Part shown: one piece after another, positions 1 through 6,245 of the stretch
Layout: each line of letters starts with the position of its first letter
Numbering within the stretch: the first letter of the stretch is position 1
Assembly: GCA_965652645.1 (NCBI GenBank)
Contig: CBFGXE010000069.1
Coordinates: 1 to 8,804 of the forward strand
Direction: 5' to 3'
Length of the DNA stretch: 8,804 nt
Source: ZC4RG30 sp965652645
Lineage (GTDB): Bacteria; Pseudomonadota; Gammaproteobacteria; Steroidobacterales; Steroidobacteraceae
Translations under genes and position numbers: made by a program
The notes under the pieces: model-generated
Told to the model about the DNA's origin: nothing
Seen by the model: the letters and a program-made list of their open reading frames with translations, nothing else
Databases searched by the model: none

Positions 1-186
1 CGATTCGAGCTTCGCGCGGTCAAAGCGCTCGGCAAAGCGCAGCAGCGCGGCATCACCGTCGCGCCGGACTTCCTTGATGATGGAGCGCGCCAGCTGCTCC
101 ACGTCGTGCAGCGAATCCAGGCGCGGACGGGCCAGCGCCTCGCGGCGCCCGGCGGCATCCAGTTCGTTCCAGTCCAGTATCTGCAT
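1..186 (-). CDS. hisD: Histidinol dehydrogenase, N-terminal part (runs off window)
   Basis: Only the first 62 codons are present; the frame stays open to base 1. The N-terminus begins MQILDWNELD and continues with an ELD-x-RREALARPR segment and an SIIKEVRRDGDAALLRFAERFD stretch, which is the typical opening of HisD (compare 'V..I...VR..GD.AL...ERFD' across the family). HisD is a cytoplasmic, zinc-dependent, NAD-linked enzyme that oxidises histidinol to histidine, the last two steps of histidine synthesis. The catalytic residues lie outside the window. The ATG is 2 nt after the hisG stop and has only a weak, distant GGAAAAG as a possible ribosome site, so translation is probably coupled to hisG. 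Position right after hisG is the usual his operon order and supports the call. Confidence 0.93.
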   Translation of the reverse strand, partial: MQILDWNELDAAGRREALARPRLDSLHDVEQLARSIIKEVRRDGDAALLRFAERFDRAKLES

Positions 187-188
187 GT

Positions 189-1088
189 TCAAACCAGCAT
201 CTTTTCCACCGGCAGCACCAGCATGGCGCTGGCCCCGGCGGCCTTCAGGCTTTCCAGCGTTTCCCAGAACACGTTCTCGCGGCACACCGCGTGCACCGCC
301 ACCTTGTCCACGGACCCTTCCAGCGGAATGATGGTGGGCGACTCGCTGCCCGGCAGCAGCTCGCGGATGCGCGGCAGCGCCGCGCGGGGCGCGTGCAGCA
401 TGATGTACTTGCTCTCCTTCACCTGCTCCACGCCATCGATGCGCAGCAGCAGGCGTTCGATCCATTCTTCCTTCAGTCGCGGCAGTTTCATCGGCGTGCG
501 GATCACCACCACCTGGCTCTCCAGGATGGTGTGCACCTCGCGCAGGTGATTGGCCTGCAGCGTGGAACCGGAGGACACCAGGTCGCAGATGAGATCGGCG
601 CGCCCCAGCCTGGGGGCGATCTCCACCGCGCCCGACAGCGTGACGATCTCGGCCTGGATGCCGTTGCGCCCCAGGAAGTCCTCCAGCATGGCCGGATAGG
701 TGGTGGCGATGCGCAGGCCGGCGATGGAGGAAAGATCCTTCCACGCCATGCCCTCCGGCACCGCCAGCGACAGCCGGCAGCGGCCGAAGTCCAGCTTGCG
801 CAGGATCTCGAAGCGCGCCGTGGCGCCCCGCGCGGCCATCTCCAGCCGCCGCTCCTCCAGCACGTTCAGGCCCACCAGGCCCAGGTCGCAGACATCCTCC
901 TGCACCAGGTCGGGGATGTCGTCGTCGCGCACGAACAGCACGTCCAGCGGCAGGTTCTCGCCATAGCCCATCAGCTGGTCCTTGCCGCGCGAGAGCTTCA
1001 GCCCGCAGCGGGCCAGCAGGTCCAGCGAGTGATCCGTCAGCCGGCCCGACTTCTGTACGGCCAGCTTCAGGCGTGTGTCCTTATCCAT
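189..1088 (-). CDS. hisG: ATP phosphoribosyltransferase, long form (HisG)
   Basis: First enzyme of histidine synthesis: it condenses ATP with PRPP to give phosphoribosyl-ATP in the cytoplasm, and is the feedback-inhibited step in the family. The 299-residue length equals that of the E. coli long-form enzyme. The sequence follows it closely: QKSGRL near residues 12-17, VRDDDIPDLV at 53-62, LDFGRCRLSLA at 99-109, and the PRPP-binding loop DLVSSGSTLQAN at 169-180. The C-terminal ACT-like regulatory domain begins around residue 225 (ESKYIMLHAP, then VLPVEKM at the end). This long form acts without a separate HisZ. The ATG start is supported by GGAGAG at 1102-1097 with an 8-nt spacer; this lies inside the upstream regulator gene, which overlaps hisG by 8 nt. 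Nothing is missing or broken. Confidence 0.98.
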   Translation of the reverse strand: MDKDTRLKLAVQKSGRLTDHSLDLLARCGLKLSRGKDQLMGYGENLPLDVLFVRDDDIPDLVQEDVCDLGLVGLNVLEERRLEMAARGATARFEILRKLDFGRCRLSLAVPEGMAWKDLSSIAGLRIATTYPAMLEDFLGRNGIQAEIVTLSGAVEIAPRLGRADLICDLVSSGSTLQANHLREVHTILESQVVVIRTPMKLPRLKEEWIERLLLRIDGVEQVKESKYIMLHAPRAALPRIRELLPGSESPTIIPLEGSVDKVAVHAVCRENVFWETLESLKAAGASAMLVLPVEKMLV

Positions 1089-1398
1089 TGCGCGAACTCT
1101 CCAGGCGCTTCACGGCCAGCGCATAGCCACCGCTGCCCGCGGCCAGATAACGGGCAACACGCCCGATGGTGGTCAGACTCACCCCGGTCAGCCGGTGGAT
1201 CTCCCGGTAGGGCAGGCCCTGCTGCAGGGCCTCGACCACCGCCCAGCGGTCGGCCATGGCCTGCAGCTCGGCGGGGGTGCAAAGGTCCTTCAGGAAGGCC
1301 CGCAGCTCATCCGGCGAGCGGCAGGTCAGCATGGCGCTGATCAGGCTGCGCTCGGTCTGGGCCTCGTGCCGGGGTGAGAACTGGCGGTGGGTCTTCAT
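1081..1398 (-). CDS. TrpR/YerC-family transcriptional regulator of the his operon
   Basis: A 105-residue protein of the Trp repressor superfamily (YerC/YecD-type). The segment from about residue 27 (RSPDELRAFLKDLCTP, AELQAMADRW) leads into a helix-turn-helix at about residues 62-85 (LPYREIHRLTGVSLTTIGRV), laid out as in TrpR. Members are small DNA-binding proteins, normally dimers. As recalled from comparative genomics and not checked here, relatives next to his genes have been called HisR and are thought to control histidine synthesis. Here it is the first gene of the his operon and overlaps hisG by 8 nt, so it probably regulates its own operon. A TrpR-operator-like palindrome lies 7 nt before its start codon. 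No ribosome site is visible before the ATG, so the transcript may be leaderless or nearly so. The effector, perhaps histidine, is inference. Confidence 0.88.
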   Translation of the reverse strand: MKTHRQFSPRHEAQTERSLISAMLTCRSPDELRAFLKDLCTPAELQAMADRWAVVEALQQGLPYREIHRLTGVSLTTIGRVARYLAAGSGGYALAVKRLESSRNG

Positions 1399-1403
1399 GA
1401 TCT

Positions 1404-1431
1404 AATGTACTAGCATGTTAGTACAATGGAA
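1404..1431 (-). promoter_or_regulatory. Candidate his operon promoter overlapping the operator
   Basis: On the minus strand, TACATT (1409-1404) could be a -10 box, with a poor -35 (TTCCAT, 1431-1426) 16 nt upstream. A start about seven bases further on would fall at or next to the regulator's ATG, which fits the absence of a ribosome site. The -35 match is weak, so this is tentative. Confidence 0.35.
1406..1425. promoter_or_regulatory. Probable operator of the TrpR-like regulator (20-bp palindrome)
   Basis: The outer seven bases, TGTACTA, are perfectly mirrored by TAGTACA, and the central CATG is self-complementary; only the pair at positions 8 and 13 fails, so 18 of 20 positions are symmetrical. 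The left end TGTACTAG is identical to the symmetrical E. coli Trp repressor operator, and overall about 15 of 20 positions agree with it. The site sits 7 nt upstream of the regulator's ATG and overlaps possible -10 elements on both strands, the position expected of a repressor operator. Binding by the neighbouring protein is inferred from family and position. Confidence 0.7.
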
Positions 1432-1452
1432 CAGCCGCCGCAACCCCGTGTC

Positions 1453-1482
1453 TTGTGGGGGGTGGGGGGAGGGCCGTAAAAT
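1453..1482 (+). promoter_or_regulatory. Candidate metX promoter
   Basis: TTGTGG (1453-1458) and TAAAAT (1477-1482), separated by 18 nt, resemble a sigma-70 promoter. Transcription would begin near 1489-1490, right at the proposed TTG start of metX, giving a leaderless message. A second possible -10, TACAAT at 1422-1427, overlaps the palindrome but has no good -35; it would give a longer leader containing the G-rich run at 1457-1473. Confidence 0.4.
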
Positions 1483-1489
1483 CAATCGC

Positions 1490-2506
1490 TTGTCCACATC
1501 CGCTGGCCAATCCGCGGCGCCGCGCACCGGCGTCCTCCAGGTCGAAGGCCCGACCCCGCTGCACCATGGCGGCACACTGGAAAACCTGCAGATCGGCTAC
1601 TCGCTGTGCGGAGAGCCGGATCGCCCGCTGGTGCTCGCGCTGGGCGGCATTTCCGCCACGCGCCAGGTCGTCGCCCCGGACGGCGGCCGCGCCGGCTGGT
1701 GGCATGAGGTGGTCGGCCCGGGCAAGTCGCTGGACACCCGGCGCATTGCGCTGCTGGGCATGGACTACATCGGCGGCAGCGGTGCGACCACCGGACCGGG
1801 CGCCGGCGAGGTGTTCCCATCGATCTCCAGCTACGACCAGGCACAGGCCATCGTGCACCTGCTGGATCACCTGGGCATCCAGCGCCTGGCTGCCATAGTC
1901 GGCGCCTCCTATGGCGGCATGGTGGCGCTGGCCTTCGGCGAGCGTCACCCGCAGCGCGTGGCGCGCCTGTTCGTGATCAGCGCGGCCGATTCTGCGCATC
2001 CCATGGCCACCGCCTGGCGCTGCATCCAGCGCAGCATCGCGCGCCTGGGCATGGCCGCCGGCTGTCCCACGCCGGCCCTGGAGCTGGCGCGTGCGCTGGC
2101 CATGTCCACCTACCGCAGCCCGGAGGAATTCGCCGCGCGTTTCCGCAAGCCGCCGCGCATGGAAGGAGGCAGGCCGGTGTTCCCCGTGGAGGAATACCTC
2201 AACGCGCGCGGCAGGGATTATGCGGCGAAATACCGGCCGGAATCCTTCACCTGCCTGTCCGAGTCCATCGACCTGCACCAGGTGGATGCCACGCACGTCA
2301 CCGTGCCCACCGAGGTGGTGGCGGTGCGCGAGGACCAGCTGGTGCCCATCGCCGACATGCGCGCCCTGGCGGCGCGCCTCCCCGACGCGCGCCTGCACGA
2401 GATATCCTCGCCGCTGGGGCACGACGCCTTCCTGAAGGAAGCCGAGCAGCTGCGCGGCATCTTCTCGCTGATCCATTCCGGAGAATCCATTGACCGACCG
2501 ACCTGA
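1490..2506 (+). CDS. metX: Homoserine O-acyltransferase (MetX family)
   Basis: An alpha/beta-hydrolase-fold enzyme that transfers an acyl group from acyl-CoA to homoserine, activating it for methionine synthesis. The nucleophile motif GASYGGM puts the serine at residue 140, the acid is Asp282 (VREDQLVP) and the histidine is His311 (SPLGHDAF), completing the triad. Other family marks are the GGISATR segment, WWHEVVGPGKSLDT and the YIGGSGATTGP stretch. From the TTG at 1490 the protein is 338 residues, slightly short for the family. The frame extends back to an ATG at 1415, but that ATG lies inside the operator palindrome and the extra residues look non-coding; a GTG at 1448 is also possible. 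In this lineage, and beside metB, succinyl-CoA is the likelier donor, but acetyl transfer cannot be excluded from sequence. It overlaps metB by 17 nt. Confidence 0.88.
   Translation: MSTSAGQSAAPRTGVLQVEGPTPLHHGGTLENLQIGYSLCGEPDRPLVLALGGISATRQVVAPDGGRAGWWHEVVGPGKSLDTRRIALLGMDYIGGSGATTGPGAGEVFPSISSYDQAQAIVHLLDHLGIQRLAAIVGASYGGMVALAFGERHPQRVARLFVISAADSAHPMATAWRCIQRSIARLGMAAGCPTPALELARALAMSTYRSPEEFAARFRKPPRMEGGRPVFPVEEYLNARGRDYAAKYRPESFTCLSESIDLHQVDATHVTVPTEVVAVREDQLVPIADMRALAARLPDARLHEISSPLGHDAFLKEAEQLRGIFSLIHSGESIDRPT
2480..2492 (+). promoter_or_regulatory. Ribosome binding site and TTG start of metB
   Basis: GGAG at 2480-2483, 6 nt before TTG at 2490, decides the metB start. The site is inside the end of metX, so the two genes are probably translationally coupled. 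Confidence 0.7.
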
Positions 2507-3650
2507 CTTCACCACGCGCTCGGTGCGCGCGGGCCTCGAGAGCGATGACGTCACCGGCGCGGTGGTGCCGCCGCTGCACCTCTCCAGCACCTATGCCTTC
2601 CGCGGTTATGGCGAGAAGCGCCAGTACGATTATTCGCGCTCGGGCAATCCCACGCGCGACCTGCTGGGCAATGCCCTGGCAGACCTGGAGGGCGGCGCCG
2701 GCGGCGTGATCACCGGCACCGGCATGGGCGCCATCACCCTGGTGGGCCACCTGCTGCCGCAGGGCGCGCGCATCGTGGCGCCGCACGATTGCTACGGCGG
2801 GACCTTCCGCCTGTTCACCGCCTGGCAGAAGCGCGGCGAGCTCGACGTCGACTTCGTGCGTTTCGCCGACGGAAAGGCGCTGGATGCCGCGCTCTCGAAG
2901 AAGACCGACCTGCTGTGGATCGAGACGCCCAGCAACCCGCTGCTGCGCATCACCGACATCGCCGCGCTGGCGAAGCGCGTGCAGGGCCAGGGCACGCTGG
3001 TGGCGGTGGACAACACCTTCCTGTCGCCCGCCTGGCAGCGGCCGCTGGAGCAGGGCGCCGACATCGTCGTGCACTCCACCACCAAGTACATCAACGGCCA
3101 TAGCGACGTGGTCGGCGGTGCCGTGGTGGCAAAGACGCAGGAGCTGCACGAGCAGCTGGCCTGGTGGGCCAACGCGCTCGGCCTCACCGCCGGTGCCTTC
3201 GACAGTTTCCTCACGCTGCGCGGCCTGCGCACCCTGCAGGCACGCCTGGCCGTGCACGGCGCAAACGCCGGGGACCTGGCGGCATGGCTGGCCGAACAGC
3301 CCGGCATCCGCAAGGTGTATTACCCGGGACTTCCGGGCCATGCAGGCCATGACGTCGCGAAGCGCCAGCAGAGCGGCTTCGGCGCCATCGTCACCATCGA
3401 GCTCGATGGCGGCGAGGCCGCGGTGCGTCGTTTCCTCGACGGCCTGGCGTTCTTCTCGCTGGCCGAATCACTGGGCGGCGTGGAAAGCCTGGTCGCGCAC
3501 CCGGCCTCGATGACGCACGCGGCCATGGCGCCTGAGGCACGCGCCGCGGCCGGTCTGGTGGATGGCCTGCTGCGCCTGTCCATCGGCATCGAGGCGGTCG
3601 AAGACCTGCGGCGCGACCTTGCCGCGGGGCTCAAGCGCGCGCGAGGATAG
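2490..3650 (+). CDS. metB: Cystathionine gamma-synthase (MetB), Cys/Met PLP-dependent family
   Basis: A PLP enzyme of transsulfuration: it joins an O-acylhomoserine (usually O-succinyl) to cysteine, giving cystathionine, in the cytoplasm. The 386-residue length is normal. The PLP lysine is Lys199 in HSTTKYINGHSDVVGG; Asp174 in VAVDNTF would pair with the pyridine nitrogen. YSRSGNPTR (48-56) and HDCYGGT (99-105) supply the phosphate and ring-stacking residues. SLGGVESLVAHPASMTHA (328-345) and the RLSIGIE segment (Arg362, carboxylate binding) are family hallmarks. A cystathionine gamma-lyase or O-acylhomoserine sulfhydrylase is the main alternative, since the family is hard to separate by sequence. 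Overlap with metX, which makes its substrate, favours MetB. The TTG start is backed by GGAG with a 6-nt spacer. Confidence 0.92.
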   Translation: MTDRPDFTTRSVRAGLESDDVTGAVVPPLHLSSTYAFRGYGEKRQYDYSRSGNPTRDLLGNALADLEGGAGGVITGTGMGAITLVGHLLPQGARIVAPHDCYGGTFRLFTAWQKRGELDVDFVRFADGKALDAALSKKTDLLWIETPSNPLLRITDIAALAKRVQGQGTLVAVDNTFLSPAWQRPLEQGADIVVHSTTKYINGHSDVVGGAVVAKTQELHEQLAWWANALGLTAGAFDSFLTLRGLRTLQARLAVHGANAGDLAAWLAEQPGIRKVYYPGLPGHAGHDVAKRQQSGFGAIVTIELDGGEAAVRRFLDGLAFFSLAESLGGVESLVAHPASMTHAAMAPEARAAAGLVDGLLRLSIGIEAVEDLRRDLAAGLKRARG

Positions 3651-3696
3651 CAGCAACGGATTCGACGGGCGGCGACTACAAGAAACGGGGGAAGCG

Positions 3697-5259
3697 ATGA
3701 TCGAGCAGATGAAACGGAATTCGCGGCGCGGCCTGCTGGTGCTGCCGCTGCTGGCCGCGGCGGCAATGGCCGAGGCGGCCGCGCCCATCGACACCACCTG
3801 CTGGAAGACCGCGGACGACCACGCGAACATGATGCAGCAGCTGGGCATCACCAAGCTCAGGCCCGGCCCCAGCGGCAACGAGAGCGCGCCCAACGCCGCC
3901 AACTACGACGAGGCGCTGGCCAATCCCTTTCCCAACCTGCCCGAGGTGCTGAAGCTGCAGAACGGCCGCGCCGTCACCACGGCTCAGCAGTGGCGCCAGC
4001 AGCGCCGGCCGGAGATCGTGGAGCTGTTCGAGCGCGAAGTCGTCGGGCGCATCCCGAAGAACGTGCCCAAGGTCACATGGTCCATCACCGAGAGCACCAC
4101 CGCCAGGGTGGGCGAGCGCGACGTGAAGGCGCGCCGCGTGGTCGGCAAGGTGGACAACTCCTCATACCCGGCCATCGAGGTGAACATCGACATGGTGCTG
4201 GTCACGCCGGCCGATGCAAAGGGGCCGGTTCCCGTGATGGTCATGTTCGGTGGCGGCCGCATGCCGGGCGCCGCGCCGGGACCGCGTCCCGCGCCGCCGG
4301 TTGATCCCTGTGCGCCGCCCGCGGCAGCCGGTGCGGCTCCGGGCCGCGGGCCCGGACCCGGACCGGGTGCCGGACCGCCGCCGGGAGGTCCGCCCCCCGG
4401 GCGGGCAGGTGGCCCACCCCCGGGAGGCCCGGGCGGCCCTGGCGGACCGCCCCCCGCCGGCGACCCTCCGGCCACCGAGCAGCTCATCGCCGCGGGCTGG
4501 GGTTATGCGTACCTCAACCCGGGCAGCATCCAGGCCGACAATGGCGCCGGCCTCACCAAGGGCATCATCGGCCTGGTGAACAAGGGCCAGCCGCGCAAGC
4601 CCGATGACTGGGGTTCGCTGCGCGCCTGGGGTTGGGGCGCCTCGCGTGCGCTGGACTACTTCGAATCCGACCCGACCGTCGACGCGAAGCGCGTGGGCAT
4701 CGAGGGCGTCTCGCGTTATGGCAAGGCCGCGCTGGTGACCATGGCCTTCGACGAACGTTTCGCCGTGGTGCTGATCGGCTCCTCGGGCGAGGGCGGCGCG
4801 AAGCTGCACCGGCGCAATTTCGGCGAGGCCGTGGAAAACCTCACCGGCTCCGGCGAATACCACTGGATGGCCGGCAACTTCCTCAAGTACGGCACGGCCG
4901 AGTCCAGCTTCGGCAGCCGCAACGCCGGCGACATCCCGGTGGATGCCCACCAGCTGCTGGCACTGTGTGCCCCGCGCGCCACCTTCATCAGCTACGGCAT
5001 CCCCGAGCGCGGCGACGCGAAGTGGCTGGACCAGAAGGGCAGCTTCATGGCGGCCATCGCGGCCGGCCCGGTGTTCCGCCTGCTGGGCGTGAAGGACCTG
5101 GGCCGCGGCGATGACTACCGCAACGTCACGCTGCCGGCCGTGAACGAATCCGTGCTCGATGGCCGGCTCGCCTGGCGCCAGCACGACGGCGGCCACACCG
5201 ACGGCCCCAACTGGAAGTACTTCATCCCCTGGGCCAACAGGGAGCTGGGCATCCGCTAG
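3697..5259 (+). CDS. Secreted CE15-type glucuronoyl esterase-like hydrolase with Pro/Gly-rich insertion
   Basis: A 520-residue exported alpha/beta hydrolase. Residues 1 to about 28 form a signal peptide: basic start with SRRGLL (somewhat Tat-like), a Leu/Ala core, and possible cleavage near AEA. The nucleophile is Ser339 in GVSRYGKAAL, the CE15 signature (G-x-S-R-x-G-K). The histidine is probably His500 in GGHTDGPNW. CE15 enzymes cut the ester between lignin alcohols and 4-O-methylglucuronic acid of xylan; many bacterial relatives are annotated only as acetylxylan esterases. The position of the usual catalytic Glu (Ser+23) is Ser362, within SSGEGG; Glu437 or Asp440 in the later IPERGD loop may serve instead. 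Residues about 189-259 are a Pro/Gly/Ala-rich insertion between the VMVMFGGG strand and TEQLIAAGWGY. The ATG at 3697 has GGGGGAAG just upstream; the open frame before it lies inside metB. It follows metB by 46 nt without a visible terminator, so read-through from metXB is possible. Confidence 0.82.
   Translation: MIEQMKRNSRRGLLVLPLLAAAAMAEAAAPIDTTCWKTADDHANMMQQLGITKLRPGPSGNESAPNAANYDEALANPFPNLPEVLKLQNGRAVTTAQQWRQQRRPEIVELFEREVVGRIPKNVPKVTWSITESTTARVGERDVKARRVVGKVDNSSYPAIEVNIDMVLVTPADAKGPVPVMVMFGGGRMPGAAPGPRPAPPVDPCAPPAAAGAAPGRGPGPGPGAGPPPGGPPPGRAGGPPPGGPGGPGGPPPAGDPPATEQLIAAGWGYAYLNPGSIQADNGAGLTKGIIGLVNKGQPRKPDDWGSLRAWGWGASRALDYFESDPTVDAKRVGIEGVSRYGKAALVTMAFDERFAVVLIGSSGEGGAKLHRRNFGEAVENLTGSGEYHWMAGNFLKYGTAESSFGSRNAGDIPVDAHQLLALCAPRATFISYGIPERGDAKWLDQKGSFMAAIAAGPVFRLLGVKDLGRGDDYRNVTLPAVNESVLDGRLAWRQHDGGHTDGPNWKYFIPWANRELGIR
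4261..4473 (+). repeat. Low-complexity Pro/Gly-coding segment within the CE15-like gene
   Basis: About 71 codons, almost all Pro, Gly, Ala or Arg, with recurring PPPGGP/GGPPPG units and a single Cys in VDPCAPP. The DNA is extremely G+C-rich with repeated gg-ccgcc-ggg patterns. The reading frame is kept through the segment and conserved hydrolase sequence resumes on both sides. It looks like repeat expansion in a surface loop or linker. Confidence 0.9.
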
Positions 5260-5272
5260 GCGCCCGGCAGTG

Positions 5273-5297
5273 CCCGGCGCGCGGGGACCGCGCCGGG
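5273..5297 (+). terminator. Strong hairpin after the CE15-like gene
   Basis: CCCGGCGCG and CGCGCCGGG form a perfect 9-bp stem with a 7-nt loop, starting 13 nt after the stop codon. There is no real T-run after it (TGCTATCTT follows), so it would be a weak or non-canonical terminator. It separates two genes and lies just before a candidate promoter. Confidence 0.5.
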
Positions 5298-5306
5298 TGC
5301 TATCTT
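5298..5306 (+). promoter_or_regulatory. Candidate extended -10 promoter for the secreted unknown gene
   Basis: TGCTATCTT matches the extended -10 form TG-N-TATNNT. A start near 5313 would leave a leader of about 20 nt before the ATG at 5334. No good -35 is visible; the 9-bp hairpin stem occupies that place. Confidence 0.35.
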
Positions 5307-5333
5307 CGCTGTCCCTTCCCGCCGGGTGTCCCC

Positions 5334-6224
5334 ATGTCCCAACCCCTGCTGACCGCGGCCTGCGCAGCACTTGTGCTGGCCGGCGCCACCGCGCACGCCC
5401 AGACCTCCACCACCGTCAACCTGCTCGAACCGGGTTCCGGCCAGCGCCAGCCGTTGCGCTATCGCTTCGAATCCGGCCGCACCGAGACTGCACGGCTGGA
5501 CTCCACCGTGCAGGTGAACCTGGTGGCTCCCGGGGTGCAGATGCCCATGGTGGCGGCCACGCCCATCACCATGGAACTTCGCCTGCGCACCACCGAAGTG
5601 GCCGCGGACGGCAGCGCAAGGCTCGCCTTCGAGGTGCTGTCGGCCCAGGCCACCGGCAACAGCCCGACCTCCGCGCAGATGAATGCCGCGCTGGCAGGAG
5701 TGAAGGGGATGTCCGGCGCCTATTCCCTGGACAACCGTGGCCAGGTGCGCATCGGCGGGATGGCGGCTGCCGGCCCGGCCCAGGGCGCAATGCCCTCGGT
5801 GGCCGACATCCAGGAACAGATGCAGCAGCTGGCCCCGCCGCTGCCGGCGGAACCGGTCGGCATCGGCGCGCGCTGGCAATCCTTCCAGCAGACCAGCGCC
5901 AATGGCATGGAAGTGACGCAGACCACCGAATACGTGCTGCGCTCGCGCAACGGTGACCAGGTGGAGCTGGAAGTGAAGGTCGTCGACGTGACGTTGCCCG
6001 ATCTTGGCGGCGTCGTGCCGGGTGCATCGGTCAGTTCGGCGACCGCCGGCGGCGGCGGCACGATGAACGTCAACCTCGCCAGCCTCGTGCCGCGCGCCTC
6101 GATTGACGTCGAGATGGCCATCACCATGGTCCTGGACCTGCAGGGCACCTCGCAGTCCATGGCCATGCAGATGAAGATGAAGCAGGAAATCGCGCCCGCC
6201 GCCGCGGGCGCACGGGCGAACTGA
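5334..6224 (+). CDS. Secreted protein of unknown function (possibly DUF6263-like)
   Basis: A 296-residue protein with a clear Sec signal peptide (AACAALVLAGATAHA, probable cleavage before QTS). The mature part is rich in alternating beta-type segments: LRYRFESGRTE, LDSTVQVNLV, ITMELRLRTTEV, EVTQTTEYVLRSR, VELEVKVVDVTL and the Met-rich QSMAMQMKMKQEI near the C-terminus. It has no cysteine in the mature part, no lipobox, no membrane segment and no recognisable catalytic motif. The layout (signal, 'RYRF.SG.T' opening, repeated strands, 'LP..PVGIGARW' in the middle) reminds me of DUF6263-type periplasmic proteins, but this is from memory and uncertain. It follows the CE15-like gene by 74 nt and probably has its own promoter. 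No good ribosome site precedes the ATG. It ends 12 nt from the convergent tannase gene. Confidence 0.75.
   Translation: MSQPLLTAACAALVLAGATAHAQTSTTVNLLEPGSGQRQPLRYRFESGRTETARLDSTVQVNLVAPGVQMPMVAATPITMELRLRTTEVAADGSARLAFEVLSAQATGNSPTSAQMNAALAGVKGMSGAYSLDNRGQVRIGGMAAAGPAQGAMPSVADIQEQMQQLAPPLPAEPVGIGARWQSFQQTSANGMEVTQTTEYVLRSRNGDQVELEVKVVDVTLPDLGGVVPGASVSSATAGGGGTMNVNLASLVPRASIDVEMAITMVLDLQGTSQSMAMQMKMKQEIAPAAAGARAN
6192..6211 (-). terminator. GC-rich hairpin, possible tannase terminator
   Basis: GCGCCCGC and GCGGGCGC form a perfect 8-bp stem with a 4-nt loop. It lies in the last codons of the convergent secreted-protein gene. On the minus strand it is 25 nt past the tannase stop and is followed by GATTTCC, a very short T-run. 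The stem may simply reflect Ala/Pro codons, so this is tentative. Confidence 0.3.
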
Positions 6225-6227
6225 CCG

Positions 6228-6245
6228 GCGCCGACGCTACGGCGC
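6228..6245. terminator. Short hairpin between convergent genes
   Basis: GCGCCG and CGGCGC pair across a 6-nt loop, spanning the 12-nt gap and the tannase stop codon. There is no T-run on either side. It could help to end transcription from both directions but may be chance in such G+C-rich DNA. Confidence 0.25.

Noticed and set aside
1426..1489. SAM riboswitch or MetJ box before metX
   Set aside because: The space is too short for a SAM riboswitch, no conserved stems are visible, and there is no AGACGTCT-type box.
1418..2590. 390-codon open frame antisense to metX
   Set aside because: It is Arg/Gly/His-rich with no recognisable domain and mirrors metX codons; long antisense frames are expected at this G+C.
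3562..3696. N-terminal extension of the CE15-like gene
   Set aside because: It lies inside metB and would bury the signal peptide 45 residues in; the ATG at 3697 has a ribosome site.
4261..4473. Frameshift or assembly collapse in the Pro/Gly segment
   Set aside because: The frame is continuous and conserved hydrolase sequence resumes on both sides, so the gene is read as intact.
4162..5370. 402-codon open frame antisense to the CE15-like gene
   Set aside because: Composition is typical of a shadow frame and the opposite strand has clear hydrolase motifs.
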